IMG/VR virus record: IMGVR_UViG_3300032323_002881
Location: 1 to 24,749 of that record
DNA: 24,749 nt
Source of the DNA: a virus
Direction: 5' to 3' (one strand)
Both the position numbers and the translations under genes were made by a program. Within the stretch, counting starts at the first letter, position 1, and the number at the start of each line of letters is the position of its first letter. Of this stretch, positions 13,727 through 20,593 are shown one piece after another. The notes beneath the pieces are model-generated. The model was given only the letters and a program-made list of their open reading frames with translations. It was not told the DNA's origin and did not search any database.

Positions 13727-16030
13727 ATGACACAAATTCAAGTTACAAAAAGAGATGGACGTAAAGAATTATTAGATATAGAAAAAATGCACCGAGTGGT
13801 CATGTGGGCTACAGAAGGAATCACAGGAGTTAGTGCAAGCGAAGTAGAAATTAAAAGTCACATACAGTTTTACAACGGAATAAAAACAGCAGATATTCAA
13901 GAAACATTAATTAAATCTGCAGCCGATTTGATTAGCGAAGAAACGCCTAATTATCAATATGTAGCCGGTAGATTAATAAACTATCATCTCCGTAAACAAG
14001 TATATGGTGATTATACTCCTTGTTCTTTGATTGATTTAGTTAGAACAAATGTGGAGTCTGGATTTTATGACGCAGGCCTTCTCGCCGCTTACAGCGAAGA
14101 CGAATGGACTAAACTAAATTCATACATACATCATGAGCGAGACGAAAATTTCACTTATGTAGCAATGGAGCAATGGAGAGGTAAGTATCTCGTACAAAAT
14201 CGAGTAACCAATGATATATATGAAACTCCACAAATCGCATATATGCTTATTGCTGCAACATTGTTTCAAAATTATACACGAGAAACCAGATTACAATGGG
14301 TGAAGGATTACTACGATGCTATCAGCCTACATGATATTAGTTTGCCTACTCCTGTTATGGCCGGTGTACGTACTCCGCAAAAGCAATTCAGTAGTTGTGT
14401 TCTTATCGAAACTGACGATAGTTTGGACAGCATTAATGCTACCACTAGTGGTATTGTCAAGTATGTCAGCCAGAAAGCCGGGATCGGAATTGGCGCAGGT
14501 AGAATACGAGCACTTGGCTCCCCAATACGAAACGGAGATGCTTACCACACTGGGGTTATACCTTTTTACAAGTTGTTCCAAAGTGCAACAAGGAGTTGTT
14601 CGCAAGGGGGTGTCCGTAACGGCGCCGCTACATTGTACTACCCAATCTGGCACTACGAGATTGAGGATTTGATTGTTTTAAAGAACAACAAAGGAACCGA
14701 AGACAATCGTGTACGCCATATGGATTATGGCGTACAATTTAATAAGTTAATGTATGAAAGACTAATTGCAGGTGGCGACATTACTTGTTTTAGTCCCAAT
14801 GATGTACCAGAGTTGTACTCTGCTTTTTTCACAGATCAAGACCGATTCAAAGAACTGTACGAACGAGCAGAGCGTAATACGAAGTTGAGAAAGAAGACCT
14901 TCCGAGCAGCAGATTTGTTTAGTAGATTTATGCAGGAACGCAAGGATACCGGACGCATTTATCTCCAGAATGTTGATCATGCAAATACGCATTCACCATT
15001 TGATGAAAAGGTAGCACCAATCAAGATGAGTAATCTTTGTGCAGAAATAGATTTGCCAACTGTGCCGTTACGAGATGTCAACGACGAGGATGGTAGGATC
15101 GCCCTGTGTACTTTATCAGCGATCAATTGGGGCAATGTAAAAGGCCCCCATGACTTCGAAAAAATGTGTAAGTTGGCGGTTCGTGGATTGGACGCTTTAT
15201 TGAGTTATCAGAACTATCCAATCCTTGCAGCACGTTTAGCTACAGAAGAATTTAGACCATTGGGCATCGGTATTATTAATTTTGCCTACTTCTTGGCCAA
15301 ACACGATGTTAGTTATAGTGATCCAGCAGCATTATCTTTAGTAGACGAGTATGCAGAAGCTTGGTCGTATTACTTGATTAAAGCTTCTGCAGACCTCGCA
15401 GAAGAACAAGGCGCTTGCACCAGATGGCAAGATCTCAAGAGTTCAAAAGGTCAATTGCCTATCGACACACGTAAACAAGATGTTGATGAACTGGTGCCCT
15501 ATCAGGAGCGTATGCCATGGCAAGAGTTGCGTAAACAGGTGCAGCGTACAGGACAACGAAATGCTACATTAATGGCACTAATGCCTGCAGAAACTTCCGC
15601 ACAAATTAGTAATGCGACCAACGGAATTGAGCCACCACGTTCGTATGTGTCCGTTAAACAAAGCAAACATGGTGCATTACGTCAAGTTGTGCCTGAGTAT
15701 CGTAGATTAAAGAACAAATACGAACTGCTGTGGGACCAAATAAGTCCCGAGGGTTATCTCAAGCTATGTGCAGTGCTACAGAAGTATATTGACCAAGGTA
15801 TCAGTGTAAATACTTCCTACAATCCACAATACTACGACGATGAAAAAATTCCTATGTCGGAAATGTTACAGCATCTTCTAATGTGTTATAAGTATGGATT
15901 AAAACAACTGTACTATTTTAATACGTTTGATGGCCAAGGCGAAATCAATATTGATAAATTAGTTGAGTCAAAATTCGTTGAAGAAGGCCCGGCGCTCGAT
16001 CAAGAAGATTGTGATAGCTGCGTAATTTAA
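13727..16030 (+). CDS. nrdA: Class Ia ribonucleotide reductase, large (alpha) subunit
   Basis: NrdA reduces ribonucleoside diphosphates to deoxy forms, with NrdB supplying the tyrosyl radical. From the ATG at 13727: an ATP-cone at about 1-90 (TKRDGRKELLDIEKMHRVV), then active-site Cys224 (FSSCVLIE), Asn436-Cys438-Glu440 (NLCAEIDLPT) and Cys461 (LCTLSAINWG), at nearly the same numbers as E. coli. The C-terminus EDCDSCVI carries the shuttle cysteine pair, spaced CxxC where E. coli has CxxxxC. The ATG is preferred to TTG 13724 because AAGAGG stands just before it. 767 residues is normal for the family. NrdB and glutaredoxin follow downstream, but other genes are interposed. Confidence 0.97.
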   Translation: MTQIQVTKRDGRKELLDIEKMHRVVMWATEGITGVSASEVEIKSHIQFYNGIKTADIQETLIKSAADLISEETPNYQYVAGRLINYHLRKQVYGDYTPCSLIDLVRTNVESGFYDAGLLAAYSEDEWTKLNSYIHHERDENFTYVAMEQWRGKYLVQNRVTNDIYETPQIAYMLIAATLFQNYTRETRLQWVKDYYDAISLHDISLPTPVMAGVRTPQKQFSSCVLIETDDSLDSINATTSGIVKYVSQKAGIGIGAGRIRALGSPIRNGDAYHTGVIPFYKLFQSATRSCSQGGVRNGAATLYYPIWHYEIEDLIVLKNNKGTEDNRVRHMDYGVQFNKLMYERLIAGGDITCFSPNDVPELYSAFFTDQDRFKELYERAERNTKLRKKTFRAADLFSRFMQERKDTGRIYLQNVDHANTHSPFDEKVAPIKMSNLCAEIDLPTVPLRDVNDEDGRIALCTLSAINWGNVKGPHDFEKMCKLAVRGLDALLSYQNYPILAARLATEEFRPLGIGIINFAYFLAKHDVSYSDPAALSLVDEYAEAWSYYLIKASADLAEEQGACTRWQDLKSSKGQLPIDTRKQDVDELVPYQERMPWQELRKQVQRTGQRNATLMALMPAETSAQISNATNGIEPPRSYVSVKQSKHGALRQVVPEYRRLKNKYELLWDQISPEGYLKLCAVLQKYIDQGISVNTSYNPQYYDDEKIPMSEMLQHLLMCYKYGLKQLYYFNTFDGQGEINIDKLVESKFVEEGPALDQEDCDSCVI

Positions 16031-16033
16031 AAT

Positions 16034-16477
16034 ATGAATATCAGAAAGTATATAAATTTATTTGAGGACCGAGGCATTACCGATGATTGGTTCGCCAAGG
16101 GTGCGTTTAAGACTTATAAGCAACCTAATCCTGAAAAGTATCAAATAGCACAGACTGACGGAGTTATTCAAACGTTAGAAGGTCCAGTAAATTATAAACA
16201 AGGATATTATATTTTAACTGGCCCAAAAGGTGAACAATATCCCATGCCGCCGGAAAAGTTTCGTGAACTAAAAGATGACGCAGGTGATGGTGTTTGCTAC
16301 CCAAAGAAAATTGTTAAATTAGCCAAAATGGCTGATCATGATGGTTCAGTTGCAACCAGTTGGGGAGAAAAATTAAATTACCAGGCCGGCGAAGATTTTA
16401 TAGTCAAACATGGTCCCGGTGACTACGGTGTAGTAAAAAAAGACATATTTGCAAAAACTTATGTACAGGAACAATAA
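16034..16477 (+). CDS. Unknown protein with two tandem related repeats, between nrdA and nrdB
   Basis: A 147-residue protein made of an N-terminal tail (1-40, [20 protein letters not shown]) and two related domains. Repeat 1 (42-80) [16 protein letters not shown]...[14 protein letters not shown] aligns with repeat 2 (102-143) [20 protein letters not shown]...[13 protein letters not shown]. The shared pattern is DGx3Tx2G, NYx2G, GPxG(E/D)xY, F. Similar small beta domains ending PGDYGV...F occur in bacterial proteins of unknown role. It is coupled to nrdB by a one-base overlap (TAATG), so it is expressed with the reductase; a regulatory or metabolic link is possible but unproven. Confidence 0.78.
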   Translation: MNIRKYINLFEDRGITDDWFAKGAFKTYKQPNPEKYQIAQTDGVIQTLEGPVNYKQGYYILTGPKGEQYPMPPEKFRELKDDAGDGVCYPKKIVKLAKMADHDGSVATSWGEKLNYQAGEDFIVKHGPGDYGVVKKDIFAKTYVQEQ

Positions 16478-17604
16478 TGAGCGTATTTAACATCAATAAT
16501 AAGAATAAACACACTGAATCGTTAGCATTTTTAGACGTTTCTGGGGCACAACCAATCCAACGGTACGATACACTTAAGTATAGGCAGTTTGATAAACTAA
16601 CAGACAAACAATTAGGATTCTTCTGGCGACCAGAAGAAGTAGATGTACTTCGAGATGCAAAAGACTTCAAAGAACTAACAGAACATGAACAACATATTTT
16701 TACAAGTAATCTTAAGCGACAAATCCTTTTGGATAGTGTTCAAGGTCGTAGTCCCAATCTTGCTTTTCTTCCCATCGCTACTATTCCTGAGCTCGAAACT
16801 TGGATTCAAACTTGGGCGTTCAACGAAACTATTCATAGTCGCAGCTATACTCATATTATACGTAATGTTTATAGCGATCCTAGTGTTATATTTGATCAGC
16901 TCACGGATATAAAAGAGATTGTAGATTGTGCCAAGGACATTAGTCGTTATTATGATGATCTAATTGAAACAGTACAGTACTATAATCTACTTGGTTACGG
17001 CGTTCACACAGTTAATGGAAAAGAAATTGTCGTCAATCGCAGAGACCTAAAAAAGAAACTATGGTTGTGCCTTAACAGTGTTAACGCACTAGAAGGCATT
17101 AGATTCTATGTGAGCTTTGCTTGCAGTTGGGCATTTGCAGAGTTGAAAAAGATGGAAGGTAATGCTAAAATTATTAAGCTCATTGCACGAGACGAAAATG
17201 TACACCTTGGGTCAACACAGACCCTCCTGAAGCTGCTTCCAGCAGACGATACCGACTATACTTCTATCCGAGAAGAAACTCGTGCAGAATGTGAGCAAAT
17301 GTTTTTGGCAGCAGCAGCCCAAGAAAAAGCCTGGGCACATTATTTGTTCAAAGACGGATCAATGATTGGACTCAATGAACAGTTATTGAGTCAATATGTG
17401 GACTGGTTGACCTGCAAGCGTATGACAGCAGTAGGATTGAATTGCGGAATGAAACCAGGATCCAATCCATTACCTTGGACGGCCAAATGGATTGCTGGCG
17501 CAGAAGTACAAGTGGCTCCACAAGAAACAGAAATTTCAAGTTATGTGATTGGTGGCACAAAACAAGATGTAGATAATAATACTTTTAAAGGCTTTAGTTT
17601 GTAA
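16477..17604 (+). CDS. nrdB: Class Ia ribonucleotide reductase, small (beta) subunit
   Basis: NrdB houses the diiron centre and tyrosyl radical. All ligands are present: Asp86 ([11 protein letters not shown]), Glu117 and His120 with radical Tyr124 ([14 protein letters not shown]), Glu206 ([11 protein letters not shown]), Glu240 and His243 ([10 protein letters not shown]); these equal E. coli 84, 115, 118, 122, 204, 238 and 241. Length 375 against 376 in E. coli. The C-terminus NNTFKGFSL is the tail expected to dock on NrdA. The last codons AAAGGCTTTAGTTTGTAATG (17587-17606) also hold the start of the next gene and are repeated before two further genes downstream. Confidence 0.97.
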   Translation: MSVFNINNKNKHTESLAFLDVSGAQPIQRYDTLKYRQFDKLTDKQLGFFWRPEEVDVLRDAKDFKELTEHEQHIFTSNLKRQILLDSVQGRSPNLAFLPIATIPELETWIQTWAFNETIHSRSYTHIIRNVYSDPSVIFDQLTDIKEIVDCAKDISRYYDDLIETVQYYNLLGYGVHTVNGKEIVVNRRDLKKKLWLCLNSVNALEGIRFYVSFACSWAFAELKKMEGNAKIIKLIARDENVHLGSTQTLLKLLPADDTDYTSIREETRAECEQMFLAAAAQEKAWAHYLFKDGSMIGLNEQLLSQYVDWLTCKRMTAVGLNCGMKPGSNPLPWTAKWIAGAEVQVAPQETEISSYVIGGTKQDVDNNTFKGFSL

Positions 17605-17606
17605 TG
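17587..17606 (+). repeat. nrdB tail / start junction, reference copy
   Basis: AAAGGCTTTAGTTTGTAATG encodes the true NrdB end KGFSL-stop and the overlapping ATG of SGNH copy 1. Related sequences recur at 18334-18353 and 19067-19083 before the other two SGNH genes. Confidence 0.9.
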
Positions 17607-18305
17607 GACTTTTTAACTTCGGGTTGTAGTTTTACAGGTCAAGAAAAATATAACAGTGGATGGCCTGTCTGGTTAAAAGAATTTGGTCAAGTAAAAAATC
17701 TTGGCGTGCCGGGAGCAGGAAATCAATACATTAGTGACAGTATTATACTTGAAGTATCGGCTGGTAAGAAACAATACGACTGCGTTTTGGTAATGTGGTC
17801 CGGATTACAAAGAATAGATTTTATAGTAGACCATTTAGCAGCAAATAAAGATCATCAGGCGCTTGATGATGTTAGTTATCTAGTTTATGGAGATTTAGTA
17901 CACAAACTAAAAGAATACAAGAGTATCATTATGTCAGGTAACGAATTGACACGAGGCATTAGAAGTATACTAGAAATTATAAAGTTGCAAAATTTTCTAA
18001 AAAATAAAAAAATCAAATACTATTTCATGTCCTACGTGAATTACTGGAATGATAAAGATAATGTAAAAAATTATAATTTTGGTGTTTTTAAATATGAAAA
18101 ATTAAAAGTGCTGTGTAATGAAATTGACTTTGATAATTTTATATTTGCGGAAAATAATGACTGTATTTTTGAAACATCAGAAAAATGCAACGGGTTACAC
18201 TCAGACGATTTTCATCCTAGTGCTGTAGGGTATGATTATTGGATGACTCAATACGTAATACCAAGATTAAAAAAAGACAAAGTTATAGAGGAGAAAATGT
18301 GTTAA
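17604..18305 (+). CDS. SGNH/GDSL-like hydrolase, tandem copy 1
   Basis: A 233-residue protein of the SGNH fold type (serine esterase or lipase). Block I is SGCSFTG with Ser9; PGAGNQY (36-42) gives the Gly/Asn of block II-III; VMWSGLQR (63-70) is a conserved strand; SDDFHPSAVGYDYW (200-213) has the Asp/His of block V with His204. Members deacylate sugars or lipids, or act in envelope modification; the phage substrate is unknown. It is closely related to copy 3 (shared SGCSF, PGAGNQYIS, YDCVLVMWSGLQR, KLQN, KYYFMSYVNYWN) and its last 15 residues are the same as in copy 3. It starts on the nrdB stop (TAATG). Catalytic activity is inferred from motifs. Confidence 0.75.
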   Translation: MDFLTSGCSFTGQEKYNSGWPVWLKEFGQVKNLGVPGAGNQYISDSIILEVSAGKKQYDCVLVMWSGLQRIDFIVDHLAANKDHQALDDVSYLVYGDLVHKLKEYKSIIMSGNELTRGIRSILEIIKLQNFLKNKKIKYYFMSYVNYWNDKDNVKNYNFGVFKYEKLKVLCNEIDFDNFIFAENNDCIFETSEKCNGLHSDDFHPSAVGYDYWMTQYVIPRLKKDKVIEEKMC

Positions 18306-18333
18306 CTGTATATTCAAAAAATAATTGCCCGTT
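18259..18333 (+). repeat. 75-bp perfect direct repeat, first copy (holds a cut-off grx start)
   Basis: Identical to 19712-19786, period 1453. It covers the last codons of the SGNH gene (PRLKKDKVIEEKMC) and the first codons of glutaredoxin. At this first copy glutaredoxin stops abruptly after CP, and a nrdB-tail copy follows at once. Confidence 0.95.
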
Positions 18334-18376
18334 AAAGGCTTCAGTCTGTAATGAAGATTTTGATAGCAGGGTGTAG
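18299..18376 (+). pseudogene. Relic of glutaredoxin 5' end
   Basis: The frame starts with GTG at 18299 as in the real grx at 19752: MLTVYSKNNCP is the same. It then leaves homology inside the third codon of the CPFC active site (position 18334) and runs on through the nrdB-tail copy into a stop at 18374-18376, giving a 25-residue peptide. The ribosome site GAGGAG is intact, so a short peptide could be made, but no redox site remains. Confidence 0.8.
18334..18353 (+). repeat. nrdB tail relic, copy 2
   Basis: AAAGGCTTCAGTCTGTAATG: it encodes KGFSL-stop with overlapping ATG exactly like the true nrdB end, but with silent changes TTT to TTC and TTG to CTG. It joins directly to the grx relic on its left. 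Confidence 0.85.
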
Positions 18377-19061
18377 CTTTTGCATGGCGTTAGAGCCAAT
18401 ACTTTCACAAAAGATACCCGGTTGCAAAATTACTAATCTAAGTCATGCCGCTGCCGGGAATAAATTTATAGCCGATTCGGTAATTGCGGCAACAGCTAGA
18501 GAAAAATTTGATTTAATATATGTTAGTTGGTCTACGCTATCGAGACTTGATGTAGTAGTTGACGATCATAGCTATTTTCACAACTGGATGGCTAAAGGAT
18601 CTATATATGATGCAAAATATCTTTTTACTGGTGGTATAGGTAGTTGGGATCATTTGAAACATCAGTACGCCGACATGATTTTTGTGGGAATACATAAATT
18701 TCTTGATCAACAACAACTACACTATCTGAGTTTTCTAGAAATGCTAAAAATACAAAACTATCTGGCTAGTTTGGGAACACCGCATTATTTTAGTATCATA
18801 ATGAATCAATTTAATGAGACTTTAATAGAACCAGCTCTTAGAGAAAGTAGCGAAGTCAGTGCCAGTCATTTTCCAGAAAATAGTTTCTTAATTGAAAAAT
18901 TAAATATACAAAATTGGATTTTAGACGAGGGCATGGGTGAATTTGAGGCTTGCTACAATAAAAATCTTATATCCGATGACAGATTCCATCCAACAACCCA
19001 AGGATATGAATATTGGATGGAATTGTTATGTCAAAGATTAGAAAAAGATAACATTATATAA
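18351..19061 (+). CDS. SGNH/GDSL-like hydrolase, tandem copy 2 (divergent)
   Basis: A 236-residue paralogue. IAGCSFCM gives Ser9, HAAAGNKFI (32-40) the Gly-Asn block, YVSWSTLSRLD (57-67) the middle strand, and SDDRFHPTTQGYEYW (208-222) the Asp-His block with His213. Conserved positions are the same as in copies 1 and 3, but the rest is far more divergent and its C-terminus (RLEKDNII) differs. It starts with the same TAATG overlap, now on a relic nrdB tail, and it seems a separate lineage brought into the locus. Substrate unknown. Confidence 0.72.
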   Translation: MKILIAGCSFCMALEPILSQKIPGCKITNLSHAAAGNKFIADSVIAATAREKFDLIYVSWSTLSRLDVVVDDHSYFHNWMAKGSIYDAKYLFTGGIGSWDHLKHQYADMIFVGIHKFLDQQQLHYLSFLEMLKIQNYLASLGTPHYFSIIMNQFNETLIEPALRESSEVSASHFPENSFLIEKLNIQNWILDEGMGEFEACYNKNLISDDRFHPTTQGYEYWMELLCQRLEKDNII

Positions 19062-19066
19062 AACAT

Positions 19067-19083
19067 GGATTTAGTTTGTAATG
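19067..19083 (+). repeat. nrdB tail relic, copy 3
   Basis: GGATTTAGTTTGTAATG matches the true nrdB end GGCTTTAGTTTGTAATG at 16 of 17 positions and encodes GFSL-stop plus the overlapping ATG of SGNH copy 3. It stands in the gap after copy 2, where no nrdB exists. Confidence 0.8.
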
Positions 19084-19758
19084 AAATTTCTCACTTCGGG
19101 TTGTAGTTTTTCTGGTTGGCATTCGTGGTTGGAACCGTATGGAGAAACTAAAAATTTAGGGTTGGCCGGTGCCGGAAACCAATATATTTCCGAAAGTGTA
19201 ATTATAGAGCAAACGCTCAATGACATTGAATACGATTGTGTTCTTGTAATGTGGTCGGGACTACAAAGGCAAGATTATATAGTTGATCCGTTAGTAGATA
19301 TTAATAACCTTCCGGTATACAATGATGTGCGTTATTTGCCTGCCGGAGATTTGATAGTAGAAAAAACATTCAAAGAAATAACAAAAAAAGGTAATGAATG
19401 TACCAGGGCAATAAAAAGTTTGTTAGAAATGATAAAATTACAAAATTATCTTCAAAATAAAAAACAAAAATACTATTTTATGTCTTATGTAAATTACTGG
19501 AATAAAGAAGATTATTTGATTAATAGAAATTTTGGAATATACAGATATGATATCTTAGCTAAATTAGCTAGTCAATTAGATTTTTCAAGATTTATTTTTG
19601 GGCAAGATAAAAAATGTTTGTATGAAGTATGCTTAGAAAAGCAACTACTCATTGAGGATAATTTTCATCCCAATTACCAAGGACTTGGTTTCTGGATGAC
19701 GGAATATGTTTTACCAAGATTAAAAAAAGACAAAGTTATAGAGGAGAAAATGTGTTAA
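19081..19758 (+). CDS. SGNH/GDSL-like hydrolase, tandem copy 3
   Basis: A 225-residue close paralogue of copy 1. SGCSFSG (Ser9), GAGNQYIS (30-37), YDCVLVMWSGLQRQD (51-65), and EDNFHPNYQGLGFW (192-205, His196) keep all SGNH blocks. The C-terminal PRLKKDKVIEEKMC and its DNA are identical to copy 1, consistent with recent duplication or gene conversion of the 3' end, while the N-terminal half differs by substitutions and length changes. The stop overlaps the glutaredoxin GTG, which is probably the ancestral SGNH-grx junction. Confidence 0.75.
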   Translation: MKFLTSGCSFSGWHSWLEPYGETKNLGLAGAGNQYISESVIIEQTLNDIEYDCVLVMWSGLQRQDYIVDPLVDINNLPVYNDVRYLPAGDLIVEKTFKEITKKGNECTRAIKSLLEMIKLQNYLQNKKQKYYFMSYVNYWNKEDYLINRNFGIYRYDILAKLASQLDFSRFIFGQDKKCLYEVCLEKQLLIEDNFHPNYQGLGFWMTEYVLPRLKKDKVIEEKMC

Positions 19759-19786
19759 CTGTATATTCAAAAAATAATTGCCCGTT
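19712..19786 (+). repeat. 75-bp perfect direct repeat, second copy (real grx start)
   Basis: Identical to 18259-18333. Here the glutaredoxin frame continues past the repeat into the intact gene. Confidence 0.95.
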
Positions 19787-19994
19787 TTGCGACAGGGCAA
19801 AACAGCTACTAGAAAGCAAAGGAGTAACCTATACCGAAGTCAATATCGAGCTTGATCCAGAGTCAAGACAAATGTTACTAGATAAAGGTCTTAGAAGTGT
19901 ACCACAAATATTTCGCGGTTATGAATTAATTGAAGGTGGCTTCAAAGGTATCGCAGGAAAACCAGATAGTTTTTTTAAACAACTTCAAGGATAA
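19752..19994 (+). CDS. grx: Glutaredoxin
   Basis: An 80-residue dithiol glutaredoxin. CPFC at residues 10-13 is the active site, SVPQIF carries the cis-proline (residue 50), and GG in the IEGGFKG segment is the glutathione-binding turn. It re-reduces the C-terminal cysteines of NrdA, so its place by nrdAB makes functional sense. It starts with GTG inside the ATGTGTTAA end of SGNH copy 3; GAGGAG (19741-19746) is the ribosome site. A cut-off copy of its 5' end lies upstream at 18299. Confidence 0.95.
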   Translation: MLTVYSKNNCPFCDRAKQLLESKGVTYTEVNIELDPESRQMLLDKGLRSVPQIFRGYELIEGGFKGIAGKPDSFFKQLQG

Positions 19995-19996
19995 AA

Positions 19997-20308
19997 ATGT
20001 TAATCAATAAAAAATATGATTCGGGCGATATTATAGCCTTCAAAATAGTTAATGGTGACGAAATCGTAGCCAAGGTCTTAGAGGATAACCCTATTGAATT
20101 TATTGTAGATAAGCCGTGTACAGTAATCCCTAGCGCACAAGGCATAGGTCTAGTGCAAAGTCTCTTTACTGCTGACCAAAAAAACAGCATAAGTATTAGC
20201 AAGACTCATGTTATCATGCACAGTAAAGTGATTGATCAGATGGAAAACCACTACATTCAGACCACAACTGGCATACAACCTGTAACCAAAGGAAGCATAG
20301 TAATCTAA
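19997..20308 (+). CDS. Unknown small beta protein (possibly Sm/SH3-like)
   Basis: A 103-residue protein starting two bases after the grx stop. SGDIIAFKIVNGDEIVAKVLEDNPIEFIVDKPCTVI looks like consecutive strands of a small barrel, as seen in Sm/Hfq-like proteins; this is only a pattern. The C-terminal part (TTTGIQPVTKGSIVI) is also strand-rich. It is coupled by TAATG to the PAAR gene. AAGGA lies before its ATG. The position between grx and the PAAR gene does not tell its job. Confidence 0.72.
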   Translation: MLINKKYDSGDIIAFKIVNGDEIVAKVLEDNPIEFIVDKPCTVIPSAQGIGLVQSLFTADQKNSISISKTHVIMHSKVIDQMENHYIQTTTGIQPVTKGSIVI

Positions 20309-20592
20309 TGCCAGCAATTGCTAGAGATCAAGACACCAACGAAGAAGGTGGCGCTATAATTTCAAGTGCCAGCACAGTAATGGTCAACGGTAAATTAGTT
20401 GGTCTGATCGGTGACACACTTACAGCCCATTCGCCCTATGGACCCCCGCACCCACCTCATGCAGCACCTACTATCACTGACGGAAGTGGAACAGTCATGG
20501 CCGACGGCAAGTTTGTGGCCTGGGTGGGCAGTGGAAACACTTGTGGCCATAGTATTATCGTGGGCAGTGGTGATGTTGAAGTAGGACAGTGA
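20308..20592 (+). CDS. PAAR-type spike tip protein
   Basis: A 94-residue PAAR protein, which caps the central baseplate spike and pierces the host envelope (T4 gp5.4 is the model). MPAIARDQDTNEEGGAIIS begins the fold, SPYGPPHPPHAAPTITDGSGTVMADGK carries the His-rich metal-site region, and NTCGHSIIVGSGDVEVG the second Cys/His pair near the tip. Three short pseudo-repeats with turns (VMVNGKLVGLIGD / VMADGKFVAWVGS / SGDVEVG) make the conical fold. It is followed one base later by a large structural gene. Confidence 0.93.
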   Translation: MPAIARDQDTNEEGGAIISSASTVMVNGKLVGLIGDTLTAHSPYGPPHPPHAAPTITDGSGTVMADGKFVAWVGSGNTCGHSIIVGSGDVEVGQ

Positions 20593-20593
20593 C

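Noticed and set aside
14316-14672. 118-residue frame inside nrdA, and the opposite-strand frame at 14327-14653
   Set aside because: Both are shadows of the highly conserved nrdA frame, whose catalytic residues span this stretch.
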